DNA of 56,028 bases from Priapulus caudatus (GCF_000485595.1 NW_014577231.1:588184-644211), one strand, 5' to 3'. Counted from the stretch's first letter, positions 44,202 to 55,953 are shown. The notes: generated from the sequence alone by a model not told the origin. Program-made: numbers and translations.

Positions 44202-44356
44202 GTTCTCACGGAGACTGTAAGACAAGAGAAGAACATCCAGGAGTTGACGCAAGCGATTAAGGACAAGGAGGCACCCATGAAGGTTGCGCAAACACGACTA
44301 TATAACCGGACTCGACGACCTGGCATGGACAATTGCCGCGATTTAGCCCACTATAG
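44202..44356 (+). CDS. Tektin-4-like exon with the signature region (155 bp)
   Basis: After CAACTTTCCAG the exon reads VLTETVRQEKNIQELTQAIK, DKEAPMKVAQTRLYNRTR and RPGMDNCRDLAHYR. The hallmark tektin nonapeptide RPNVELCRD appears as RPGMDNCRD: Arg, Pro, Cys, Arg and Asp kept, four positions changed. It leaves in phase 2 at GTAGCG. Confidence 0.92.
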
Positions 44357-44958
44357 GTAGCGAGCATGACCATAGTGTAAAATGCACTTAATTGCAAACT
44401 TAGTACGTGATGACTGTCCAATTAAGGCATTAAATTTAGATTTTTTGCCATGGACCAGACCGATAATAGCAGATTTTTATCAGTACTCACAAAACTTTAC
44501 CAATTTTGAGCAATTTTGGCTGCTGTTTCAACCAGGAAGAGCTTAACTAAGAATTGGAATAATAGTAAATGAAGACATACTTAGCCCTTGCTTAATTTTT
44601 TCATATGATTATTTTACCTTTTGTGTTTAAAAAAAACACTGCATTGAATATTAGTTGAAAATGGAAAATCTGTTTCATGAAACTCGACTGTTGACCATAT
44701 ATCATTTAACAGTACTTTATTCTGGTCATGGATCAGAATGTTCTACTCACTTCTTTAAATTCATCGATATCATCATCAGAATGAGATTTTGAATCCATTT
44801 TCTCATCAACTGATATTTGATCAAGATCATTATGGTAGTACTGGACCTTTCACAGCTTCCTATCAGGCTGAAGCAATTTTCTGCTTCTAGCACCATCTTT
44901 CTGACAGAAACCAAATGCAGCTCCTGCATTATATTTTAGTACACATCCAGTAGCTATG
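44357..44958. other. Tektin intron, no gene seen
   Basis: Ordinary AT-rich intron. Confidence 0.5.
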
Positions 44959-45195
44959 GCTGAGAGGGTCTATGTCCCCCAGGGTACTGCCGGAACATAC
45001 CCTGGGTATGGTCCGGTATACCGGAACGTACCCTGGTACTATCTAATATGCCGGACCGTACCTCGCCTACTCCACTAACGAGTCTATAGGGAGTCGCCTC
45101 TACCTACTCCCTAACCCTAACCCTAACGCTAACCATATCAGATAGTTACCAGGGTACGTTCCGGCAGTACCCTGGAGGACATAGACCCTATGAGC
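44959..45195. mobile_element. Telomere-repeat MITE, second copy of the 11591 family
   Basis: Same TIR (GCTGAGAGGGTCTATGTCC), same inner arms, and the same CCCTAACCCTAACGCTAA-type loop (45110-45131) as 11591-11867, but without that copy's extra AGAGCATATAAATC hairpin. No exact 9-bp target duplication is visible (GTAGCTATG against TCCAGCATG). Confidence 0.88.
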
Positions 45196-45735
45196 TCCAG
45201 CATGAATTATTTTTATCATAAGATTGTTTCTTGTACCAGAGTGCATCATTTTTCATAGGTTAGTGTGCACAACCTTCTAGAGGCCTAACCCCCTCTCAAC
45301 AATTGTGCTATCAACTTGCAGTGACAAGGAGTTGGTGAGGTTTTACGGTTGGAATTTTTTTCACGACATCTGCCAAATGTGGAAAATATTCAGCCTTGCT
45401 CCTTTAATTACCAATCGTTTATTAGTTGAATTATAATGGACAGTTGCTTTAGATCAATGGATTTTGAGTAAGGGACATTCTCGCTGAATCCACCACTGAC
45501 ACTCCTGCTGTTGTAATGTGATTATGAAGGTGTCTCGGAGAATAGATGCATCTAACACACCATAGCCATCCATCAATGTACTCAAGAATGAGAATTTTCG
45601 TCAGATTTGTGGATTTCCAAGTATTTTCACTTGCGGGAGCCATTTTTGGAGATCATTATAAATTCACAGAGAAAATTTGTACCGATTGTAGACAATTTGT
45701 TCAACAATGTAACTGTGCATAACCCCAGAATAGTG
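45196..45735. other. Tektin intron, no gene seen
   Basis: Ordinary intron; ends with the left 11-bp target copy CCAGAATAGTG (45725-45735) of the next element. Confidence 0.5.
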
Positions 45736-45984
45736 GGTAAACACTGGTTTCCATCCCTCAAACCGCCCTCGGTCGTTTCCTGTGTGCAGGTTAAACTATG
45801 GTTAAACTCCGTTTAATATTGACTGTATTATATTTTAAAATGGCGCCTTACATTTAGAATGGCCACAAATTTTGCACGGTGGATATATGTTTCCATGCCA
45901 CCGACGATTTTCGTGATGTCAGTGTACGTCAGTGTGACGTCAGTGGCTAGCCACCACCATAGACCAATCACGGACGCCCATCCA

Positions 45985-46140
45985 TGTATGCATATAGGGC
46001 ACATCCATAATACATCATTCGAGCAAACCAAAATAGCGCAGCGCGTATGGCGCCGGAAGTTTCTTCTTGAGGTGGTGGGTTCGAATCCCATCTGTTTATT
46101 ATTTTTATTTTTCTATTTTTCTATCTTTATCCATTTAACT
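45985..46140 (+). mobile_element. tRNA-derived SINE, copy 2
   Basis: A box TAGCGCAGCGC (46034) and B box GGTTCGAATCC (46078), preceded by GGGCACATCCATAATACA and followed by the T-rich tail CTGTTTATTATTTTTATTTT...TTTATCCAT. Partner of 39345-39505. The opposite-strand open frame beginning MGFEPTTS is a by-product of the B box. Confidence 0.65.
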
Positions 46141-46188
46141 ATTTTGTGTTAGTGTTAGTGTTAGTATTAGTGTTAATTAAATTTAATT

Positions 46189-46231
46189 AGGGTTAGGGTT
46201 AGGGTTAGGGTTAGGGTTAGGGTTAAGGTTT
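46189..46231. repeat. Interstitial TTAGGG array
   Basis: About seven tandem TTAGGG units, the animal telomere repeat, preceded by degenerate TTAGTG units (46148-46176). Confidence 0.97.
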
Positions 46232-46382
46232 TTGCATCAGGTTATGTGCGTGACGTAGCCATCAGCAGCTAGGCTGTATGCATTCAACTTTACTTCGGAG
46301 ATAGCCGAGTTCGTGCGTGACGTACACTGACGTCACGCGAACATTCGATGGCATGGAAACATATATCCACCCAAATTTTGCA

Positions 46383-46618
46383 CAGGGGAGAGATATAGTG
46401 ATCCGCTAGAGGGCGCGTTAAGCGCTAACAAAAACGGCTCTGATTGGCTAATTTTGTCTTTTATTTATTTTATTGTTTGTTATTTTTGGCTAATTTTGTT
46501 TTATTTTAGAATTAGGGATAGGGTTAGGATTAGGGTTAGGATTAGGGTTAGGATTAGGGTTAGGGTTAACTGATTTCTATATCCACAACTTATTTCTATA
46601 TTCACTATCTCTCCCCTG
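46383..46618. mobile_element. TIR element with degenerate TTAGGG core
   Basis: Ends CAGGGGAGAGATATAGTGA and (inward from the right) CAGGGGAGAGATAGTGA. The core from 46510 to 46568 is alternating TTAGGG/TTAGGA units. It also lies in the outer element 45736-46921. Confidence 0.8.
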
Positions 46619-46940
46619 AGACCTACTAAATGGCCACCATTACACGTACGTTATCTATTCGATTCGAAACGGTGAACAGAGAGCTTGGAATACGTCTTTT
46701 ACGGGCAAGGGCGGTGTGGGTGATGGAAACAATATGGATATGGCCCAGTCATATGTATTTAATACAAAAGTGCAATACATGCAAACCACACCAAAGATGA
46801 ATACGGCATCTAAGAACTCAAAACATTATTTTAAAATATAATACAGTTATATATAACGGAGTTTAACCTGCAAACCGGAAACGACCGATGGCAGTTTGAG
46901 GGATGGAAACAAGTGTTTATACCAGAATAGTGACGCAGAT

Positions 46941-47136
46941 GGGGTCGTTGTCGTATCAGGTACTACAGATATGTACCCGAGGTAGTTTTAGGTTGTTTAG
47001 TATTATGTTTATATTTTTATATGAGGTATGTTTAGGGTTAGGGTACACTTCTGTAGTACAAGTCTGGTACACTTTGTGTATACATATATATGTACCTCGG
47101 GTACATATCTGTAGTACCTGATACGACAACGACCCC
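46941..47136. mobile_element. 196-bp MITE with perfect 44-bp inverted repeats
   Basis: The arms begin GGGGTCGTTGTCGTATCAGG and are identical in inverse for 44 bp (46941-46984 against 47093-47136). TTAGGGTTAGGGTA lies in the centre (47030-47044). No target duplication found. The perfect arms suggest a young insertion. Confidence 0.9.
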
Positions 47137-47783
47137 TTGAGCAATAGTGACTGAGCATGTGCTGCCACCTGGTAATTGAAATTATTGTCTTGCACTTTAT
47201 AAACCAGGTGCCATGTTAAATGCAGATCATAAGCAACAAGTTGGGCACATTGTGCACGTTTGGGTATAATTGTGAAACTTTGCAGATCTATGTGTACTAC
47301 ATGAGTTGCATAAGATTTTCTAATATACTGTAGTGCCTATTGAAATGTTTTGACTGGTGCCCTCTGGCGGCTGAGCAAGTATGACATATGCCATTCTTCA
47401 GGGTTTGTCTATAAATTCCACAAAACTTATACACTTAGGTCTAAAAATAGCTCAAATGACTCACGTGTATTTATACTGATATTATACGTCTATCATCGCG
47501 CTTATCACTCTTCACGTAGGGTAACCAATGACGACACAGTTTTTGGCTGCGCATTAAACACATTAAAGGCTGCACATTTTATTGGAATCACTCATTAATC
47601 CTGTAATCATAGTCAGCTCAGTTTGAAATCAAATAGCTAATTGCTGCCACAGTTAGTGAAACCACTATGGACGTTTTCCTGCTTTATTATTAACTATGTG
47701 AATTGAATTTTGGACCAAGATCTGACAAATAATAAGAAACCTGTCAATCATACTGTGTGATTCTAATGTCATGTCTGCTGCAG
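47137..47783. other. Tektin intron, no gene seen
   Basis: Ordinary intron ending in CATGTCTGCTGCAG. Confidence 0.5.
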
Positions 47784-48000
47784 AACCATGGGAGAGGTAT
47801 CAAGCATCAGTGAATCAATCAGTGCCCTTGTGGAAAAGCTGCACAGTGTCGAGGAATCGCTCCGGCGGCTCACGCAGATGCGCATGGTACTGGAGAAGGA
47901 GATTGTGGCCAAGCAAAACAGTTGGTTCATCGACGGCGAAAAATGTCTCTCAATACGTCAGCACTTTCCATCAGCTGACAGACTAATGGGCTTTAACTAG
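47784..48000 (+). CDS. Tektin-4-like last exon
   Basis: The exon completes a split Arg codon and reads TMGEVSSISESISALVEKLH, SVEESLRRLTQMRMVLEKEI, then VAKQNSWFIDGEKCLSIRQH and FPSADRLMGFN before TAG (47998-48000). The 'LExEIxxKxNSxFIDxEKCxxxR' block is the conserved C-terminal tektin helix, and the short aromatic-ended tail suits tektin-4. The ATG at 47788 is internal. No AATAAA is evident in the next 200 bp. Confidence 0.92.
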
Positions 48001-48197
48001 ATGATTGAGCACTCTGGGAAAGCATGTTAGCATATTTATAGCCATGCATGAAGAAGATGAAAATGGTTGAGAATTTGTAGCATAGTGATTGGTGTTAGGA
48101 TCTGTATGGAGTGGAGACGTGGCTTAAAATACCGCTTGAGGAAAAATTCTGGGGTATGGATTAGATCGACTAACTGACAGGCTGCTGCACGTCAATC

Positions 48198-48601
48198 ATA
48201 CCCCGTACAAACTACAAATTTGATATGGCATCGAACTGGTGCGCGCCAGACGCGCATAAAATTTTTGCAGTGTGTACACGCTATCCCGCTCCAAATACGC
48301 GTTGGCCCGCACCAATTTGGCCCCGCAAATTAAGGAGGGCCAGGCCCGCTTTGAACGTGTCTGTATGCAATGTGGGGCCAGGCGCGCTTCAGATTTCACA
48401 ATACGCATGCGCATGGCCTTATTTAGGTCACATAAAAGTACCATAGCTGTCTGTCGAGTGACGTAACAGGCTAAATTGTGCATGCACAGTCAATCCGTGC
48501 CAACTTAGCCCACTTCGGTATTTTGTGTCTGTAGGCCGTACGCTACGATTGGGCGCGCACCAGTTTGATACCATATCAATTTTGCAGTCTGTACGGGGTA
48601 T
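48198..48601. mobile_element. 404-bp TIR element downstream of tektin
   Basis: Arms ATACCCCGTACARACTRCAA continue through TTGATATGG and AACTGGTGCGCGCC for about 50 bp with few mismatches. It contains GGCCCGCACC/GGCGCGC-rich words. No clear target duplication. Confidence 0.85.
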
Positions 48602-51600
48602 CAGACTGATGATAGGTAAGTTTGGGGGATTATGTGTGGATGAAGATGGGATGTGTGAGAGGGGTGGGTTAGGTGGGAATGACTATGAGGAAGATAAAAA
48701 TGTGAATATCTTCATGACTTGTCTGATCATTAGGTCTCGTCACAATTGTCTTATTGGGATTATACTGTTTGTATTGCTGTTGCGGAAGTTGTTACAGACA
48801 GGTGACAGGTGAACTTTTGTTGTAATAATGTTCCTGCCATTCCATATTGTCGGTTGTCCTAGTACACGCGTTGTTTACATGCATTATATTGTTTGAGTTC
48901 TTTGGAGTGTGTAATTGTCTTTTCAGCATGTCATTTATCATCATTATTGCTGCTCAGCATCATATTTCAATTATAGTCTTATTATGCAATAATCTATGCA
49001 GATCTAACTTAATTCTCACGTACATGCATCTCACATGTGCAGATTCAATGATTGGTAATGCCGGTGCTCCCGTCATTTTTGCCAAGCAAACGTTTCCTTT
49101 TATAATGCGTTTACCTTCAAAAATAGGCGTGATATTTTGCAACAAATTGTCAGAAACATGGGAAATTGTATCTACTCTGTTTCATGAACCATTTTCGAGA
49201 GTAGGTCCCCCGAACTCCGTCACAAGCCTCACAACCTCGTTGTTTGCAGCCCCCTCTTTAAATCGTGGATCTGCCCATGTCTCCTACATACCTACTTAAA
49301 TTTCTTAACGGTGAGTTGTTGATCGGACAGAGAGTTGATGTGTTACTGGGCTAGATAGAAGTTTCCTTGAAGTTTATTGTAACTGTCCGGCTACGTTGTC
49401 TGCCGTTGAGTGTTGTGGATTTAAAACTGTTTCAGCAAGAAATACGCACACATAGTCTTATTTACATTTGTTCTTTATTCTCTACTGTACATGGCTGTGG
49501 TTGTGTGGTTTTAACTGAAATTACAAAGAAAAATACGCCAAGCGTTAAACATTACGCTATACCAAGTGTTACATGCGTAGCAAACAAACCGTTATAATAA
49601 TTTACCACAAACTAAAGTATTAACTATTATATGTGTTACTTACATCGCTGAGATGTCTGGGTGTCTATGGAAATATCGTTGTCTTAATAAAGAACATGTC
49701 GAGCACACTGATACGTGATTTGCGGTTGTCGCGTGTACCTGCCTGACTGGCTTCTGGCAAGTGCTTAACGCGCATGCTCGTAAGCCACTCGCTACGCGTC
49801 TTCAACAAACTACACTATTTAGTGGCAGCACCATACAGTTGCAATGAATTTATAATAAACTAAATTCGGCCGTAACATTCACATATTGCATGGTTATTTC
49901 GTCATCATTATCCATGCTGTATATTTGGTTAAATACATGCACCAGTAGGTACAGTCTATAAACAACATCGTTTATATGTAGTCAGCTCCAATGACTGTAA
50001 TTGAAGCACATGTCTCGTTTATAATGGCATTCAGAATTATTATGTCTATTTGCTATTCAGATAAACAAAGATTGATATATGCATATATGCCATAATACAT
50101 TTCAAAATATGTGTTAAAAGTCATCTTGCAATTAAAATATATCATGGTTATAACAACTTTATTGCGCTGTTTGCGAATTCTTGTTATCCCAAAAATTGTG
50201 TGACACAAATAAATTCAGTGCCTTTTTGAAATGACAAAATCATGTTTAAATATTGGCGTTTTTATGTCCGCTTTTACACGGGCTTTCAGAGGAAAATACA
50301 CATGAGAGACAACAAACACGAGCTGCCATTAAAAGTGTAGTGTAGGTAAAAGCGAGTCTCACTTCTGGTTGATATCGATTACATCTGAGTAACAGATTAT
50401 ACAGTAATGCTGATCAAGTATTATTAACATCCCTTTTCTTTTAAAAGAAACTTTAAGACTAGTGTTTACTTAGACTAAATTTAAATAGCTAAATATATGA
50501 GGATGTCAAAGACATCTCCTAGTTAAGACTAGGTATTAATCTGTGTTACCATCACTTAATAATACTTATCTGTGTTACCATCACTTAATAATACTTATCT
50601 GTGTTACCGTCACAGAATAAACTTCACTTAATGTCTTAACAAACATCTTTGACAAGATGTTTGTACAGTCTGTTTTCAGAGTCAGAGTTCTACAAAGAAT
50701 CAGTCTCTTTGAGGATACACACAAGCTTTTGCGCGGGTATTGCTCTAATGAAGAGTAAATGATTATTGACAAATGAATCGAATTAATCACACGGTTTATT
50801 TAATGATGAGATGTATCTCTATGCTCAAGCTAAAATAAAATGAAATTTTAGGTGACAACACAAATTTTGATACATGGTATTTTCGATATTTCTCAATTAC
50901 CACAACATTCGCCACAAGTTAAGCACAGTGTGAACCAAAAAAACGCGTCAGGATTTTTATTTAAGTTTCATATTTACCAAAAAAAGGAAGGAAACTGCCT
51001 AAAATTTAAGTCGCATGTTCGGATTGAAACTTTATGCAAATAAATCATCATAACTCATAAAAGACGGCCCTTAATATCAAACCCTGACGCATTTTTACAG
51101 CAATGTGCTACCATTAAAACGAGTGTAAAATTAAATTATTCCGAGTTGTAATGACAGAGAAATATACATTTATACATCGGCTACTGTGGCAGAAATCGAA
51201 ACAGAGAAATCGTTGTCTATTTTTCACAATGATCGAGCGCCTGTGTGCAAAATGGGTAAACGTATGTGAAACATCTACCGTTAGTCCTTACTGCGACATA
51301 TCCATGACTAATTGAAACCACTAACTTAGTAAAATGTTCTGTGCACCTTGAAAAATTGTGAGAAATTTAGAGGTTACCATCGCAATTTCATGCGAAACGC
51401 GGGAACGGTGCGTACTGCATGACGTCATTAAGCTACGTGTCAACTAACCTGTAACGCTATGTAACGAGATGTAAATGCTATTTTCGACTGCGCGGCAATT
51501 TCAGCTATCACTGGCAGATGACAACCGTAGAAAAATTGATGCTGGTGGCTACTGGCATAGTGAATACCTTGAAAATTCTGGTTGTATCATGTCTCTGACA

Positions 51601-52575
51601 TCATCAGTGACGTCAGCCATGTGTCACTTACACATATACGCGGCCGATAACTAAAAGTTCTGAAAGTTCACATGCATCGTTATATGGAGAAATAAGTATG
51701 AACAGAGGTGACACCTAGTGTTAGCCATCAGATAAGAATGAATTAAAATTCGGTAAAATTTTGCATAAAAGCTCGAGTGTATCCTCAACGGAGAACTAAA
51801 TGATTAAAGAAATGTTTTTAATAATTAATTAAATGTTAGTAATTTTACAGAATAATTCAGTTTTATTCCAGACGCGTGCGTCTAACGAAAGCTATGTGTA
51901 CAGCAACTATACATATGAATCGTCCGTCGAAATTGTCTGCACCTGATGTCAGGGAATGATTCGCTAATGGCATGATATTCGACTATCTACTTTGCTGTTA
52001 CGTGCTTCGAGTTACCGTGCATAAATCACCGCTTACTAATGTTCATTCCAAACGTAGCCAGTTCGTGCACAACATAATGTTTTCATTGATTCGCCTATTA
52101 CCGTAATCACGTCAGTGTCAAATATGAGTTCTTCCTGCTGCTCGACATCGATATTTTCAAGAGCTAATAATACCTAGAGTGTACAACGGAAAAACGGGAA
52201 AATAGTGCTATTTCACGACAACATTATTCTACTTTGCCTGCGAGTCTATAATAATTTAATAGTATTGCATTAAGCAGAATTCTTTGCTCTCTAAAACAAG
52301 ACCAACCCCGAGAGATGCGTCTGCGCCATTCCTGAAGATGGATACATGCTCAACGTTAGCGGTGTTGTCACCGACATAGAACTGTACGTGGCCATGCATA
52401 GCGGAACGTCGCCTGCACGCTACCAGGGTGGTCGTCCTGTTCACAGTCACCTACATGATTACAGTTACCTAATCACACTGCTATCACAGCTATTGCTGCT
52501 TGTTTATTTCGTCTCTCTTTCTGACTGTTTGTCTCTTTGCTTCTCAACGGTCTCGACACTTCTCCCCCTTTCTAT
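48602..52575. other. Intergenic, no gene recognised
   Basis: The longest open frame (48847-49299, plus) reads as a hydrophobic chance frame (SMSFIIIIAAQHHISIIVLL) with no splice or motif support. An 11-bp-stem perfect hairpin ACAAACATCTT/AAGATGTTTGT lies at 50639-50664. Otherwise plain AT-rich sequence. Confidence 0.4.
50538..50612. repeat. 29-bp tandem repeat, about 2.6 copies
   Basis: CTGTGTTACCATCACTTAAT starts at 50541, 50570 and 50599; the third copy changes to ACCGTCAC and stops. Confidence 0.92.
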
Positions 52576-52620
<45 letters not shown>

Positions 52621-52645
52621 TTCGGATCTCTTTCTATCTCTCTCT

Positions 52646-52680
<35 letters not shown>

Positions 52681-52758
52681 TATCTATCTATCTCATCTAC
52701 TGCTATGCGATCGATCGATCGAACGATCTGCCTACCTGCATACCTAACTATCTATGCG

Positions 52759-52799
<41 letters not shown>

Positions 52800-53684
52800 T
52801 TTTCTATCTATTTATCTATGCTATCTATCTATGTACTATTTATCTATCCTATTTATCTATCTATCTATCTATCATCTTATCATCTATCTATCTCTCTATC
52901 TATCTATCTATCTATGTAGTATGTATGTATCTACCTGCTATGCTATCTTATCACTAACTCTCTCTCTCCTCTCTCTCTCTCGAATCTCTCTCTCTCTCGT
53001 CATCTAGTCTCTCCTCTCTTCTCTCTCCTCCCTGTCTCTCTCCTCTCTCTCTCTCTCTATTCCTCTCTCTCTCTCTTCCTTCCTCCCTCTATCTCTCTCT
53101 CTTCTCTTTCTCTCTCTCCTCTCTCTTCTCGCCTCTTTTCTCAGAATGTCTTTCTCCGTCTCTTCCTCTCCCTCTCTCTCTCTTTCTCTCTCCTCTCTCT
53201 CTCTCATCATGCTCCGGCTCTTCTCTCTATATATATATATAAGTATAGATATATATATATAGAGAGAGAGAGGAGAGAGTAGGAAGGAAGAGCGAGAGAA
53301 GAGAAAGAGAGAGAGGCGAGAGTCAGAGAGGGAGGAGAGAGAGATAAGAGAGGAAAAGAGAGAGAGAGAAGATGAGAAAGAGATGAGAAGAGAGAAAGAG
53401 AGCGGCGAGAGAAAAGAGAGATTAGATAGATAGATAGATAAGATATGATAAGATTGAGATGAGATAGATTGATACGATTAGATAGATATGATAAAATTAG
53501 ATAGAATACGAATAAATTAAAAAAATAAAATAAATAATAGAATGGATGGATAGAGATGAGATTAGAATAAGATAGCTAGAATTAGCTAGCTAAAGATCAT
53601 AGATAGAACTCGATAGATTTGATAATAGAAGATAGATAAGATAGATAGATATATAGAATAGATAAGATCGATAGATAGATAGAA

Positions 53685-53717
<33 letters not shown>

Positions 53718-53805
53718 AGATAGATTAGATTAGAGATTAGATTGATAGATAGATATGATAGATAGATAGATAAATAGATAGATAAGAGCGACAGACAGAC
53801 AGTCA
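52576..53805. repeat. Large microsatellite inverted repeat (CT/TCTA against AG/GATA)
   Basis: The left half is CT and TCTA runs (52576-53226). The centre is TATATATATATAAG...ATATATATATATAG (about 53228-53260). The right half is AG runs (53261-53420) then GATA runs (53425-53805). The halves are roughly reverse complements in composition and order around 53245. Confidence 0.85.
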
Positions 53806-54175
53806 GACAGTTTTTTATTTATCTATCTTTATGTATCTATATGTATATTATACATTTATCTGTGTTTCTCGGTCTGTCTTGCTATTTGTCTATCCTTCTA
53901 TCCTTTACCTGCGGGTTTGCCTGCCGACCAGCTTGCCTATATGCATGTGTGTGCGTTTGCATGTTTGCCTGTGTGCTTGTTTGCCTGTCTGCCTGCCTGC
54001 CTGACTGCCTGAGTGTCTGCCTGCCGATTTGCAAGCCTGTCTGCCTACCCGACGCACTACGCACCCTCACACAAAGACAGACACACTGACACACGGATGC
54101 ATTCCCCCCCACACACACACCTTAGTCACCCACTCAGACACAGACAGATACACACAAACACGAACGACTTGATGG
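53806..54175. repeat. Degenerate TCTA, TGCC/CTGC and CA repeats
   Basis: TATC/TATG words, then CTGCCTGCCTGC-type units (53915-54045), then CA-rich (54060-54160). No gene. Confidence 0.85.
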
Positions 54176-54529
54176 TGGTCGGACCCCCCCTCACCCCCTC
54201 CCTTTAAATTCAAAGTGCACTAAAAAAATTCAACCGAATTTTTTAGGGCTAGTTTTTCTGATAAAGATTACTCTATATATATAAATTCGTATAAAATCAG
54301 AAATTGGCAAAGGAGGGGTCGCCGCGGGGCGGTCCGATCTGATAAATCTTTGCATTCTAGGACAATCAAAATTAACTGGCTCTGCTTCAGAATGCCCAAA
54401 TTTTAAAAATGTTCTTGGGTTTCGGCAGCTTTTAAAACACGCAGAACAAATGAAGCAGAATTAGTGCCATTTATTTTCTCTTCCAGACCCTTTATAAAAA
54501 CCTGATCGCACCTGTGTACTCGTAGACGT
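54176..54529. other. Non-repetitive island between microsatellites
   Basis: GGTCGGACCCCCCC near 54178 and GGGGCGGTCCGATC near 54328 are partly inverse and might be ends of a small TIR element of about 165 bp. No gene seen. Confidence 0.35.
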
Positions 54530-54832
54530 TACATACATACATACAACTACATACATACATACATACATACATAACATCACACGCATACATCGACATCACC
54601 AACATCCACAAATCATACATCACATACATACATACATACATACATACATACATAATACATACATACAGTACATACATACATACATACATACAATACATAC
54701 ATACATACATACATACATACATAACATACATACATACATACATACATACATACATACCATACATAGCATACATACATACATACATAATACATACATACAA
54801 TACATACATTACATACATACATACATCATACA

Positions 54833-54863
<31 letters not shown>

Positions 54864-55277
54864 CATACATACATACATACATACATACATACATACATAC
54901 ATAACATACCATACATACATACATACATACATACATACATACATAATATCATACATACATACATACATACATACATACATACATACATACGCTACTACAT
55001 ACTACATACATACATACATACATACGATACATACATTATCATACATAAATACAGTACATACATACATACATTACATACATAACATAATACATACAACATA
55101 ACATACATCCACATACATACATATACATACATCATACATACATACATACATACATACATACATACATACATCATACATACATACAGTAACATAGCATACA
55201 TACATACATACATACATACATACATCACATACATACATACCATACAAATATCAATAACATACATAAATAACAATAGA

Positions 55278-55309
<32 letters not shown>

Positions 55310-55585
55310 CATACAACATACATACATAACATACATACATACATACATACATACCATACATACATACATACAGACATACTACATACATACATACATAACA
55401 ATACATACATACATACCAACATAACATATCATACATACATACATACATACATACATTACATACAATACATACATACATACATACATACATACATCCAATA
55501 ATACATTACATACATGACATATACATACATACATATCATAACATAACATACATATCATATACATACATCATGATACATACATACA
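54530..55585. repeat. ATAC tetranucleotide microsatellite, about 1.05 kb
   Basis: CATACATACATA runs with frequent one-base slips. The opposite-strand open frames of Met-Tyr-Val-Cys repeats are artefacts. Confidence 0.97.
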
Positions 55586-55919
55586 CACACTACACACACA
55601 AACACACAAACACAACACACACCACACACACGACACACAACACACACACAGGCACACACATACACACGACGACACACTTCACGCACGCACGCACGCACGA
55701 CACACACACGCGCCGACGCACAGCACACAGCATACGTACGAGAAAGCACGCGCGCGCGCGCACAGCTGCACGCACACACCAAACCCGCAAACGCACGCAC
55801 AAACACACGCACACACAGCACGCAGCGACACACATATCATCGCAACGCGAACGCACGCGAGCAAGCGCAGCACAGCACAGAAACACATCACACACACATC
55901 ACACACACAACACAGGCGG

Positions 55920-55953
<34 letters not shown>
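55586..55953. repeat. CA/CACG microsatellite
   Basis: ACACAC, ACGCACGC and CGCGCG units ending in a pure CA run (55924-55952). Confidence 0.95.

Larger units (their letters stand above)
45878..46371. mobile_element. Nested TIR element carrying a SINE and TTAGGG run
   Basis: Ends GGTGGATATATGTTTCCATG in both arms, with GTGACGTCAGTG-type words inside. It is flanked by a 12-bp direct repeat CAAATTTTGCAC (45866-45877, 46372-46383). The interior holds a tRNA-derived SINE and about 40 bp of TTAGGG. Confidence 0.85.
45736..46921. mobile_element. Outer TIR element of a nested set
   Basis: Ends GGTAAACACTGGTTTCCATC and, inward from the right, TATAAACACTTGTTTCCATC. The arms stay similar for about 110 bp (CCCTCAAAC, TCGGTCGTTTCC, CAGGTTAAACT). 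It is flanked by an 11-bp direct repeat CCAGAATAGTG (45725-45735, 46922-46932). Two further TIR elements sit inside it. Confidence 0.8.

Noticed and set aside
45828-46091. Minus-strand open frame starting MGFEPTTS
   Set aside because: A familiar artefact of reading a tRNA B box (GGTTCGAATCC) in reverse; it marks a SINE.
46189-46231. Chromosome end (true telomere)
   Set aside because: The TTAGGG runs are short, lie inside TIR elements and are followed by a gene exon and 8 kb of further sequence.
48847-49299. 150-codon plus-strand open frame
   Set aside because: Hydrophobic, no motif, no splice context, and AT-rich DNA of this length can be open by chance.
54492-55564. Open frames of repeated Met-Tyr-Val-Cys
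   Set aside because: Translation of the ATAC tetranucleotide repeat.
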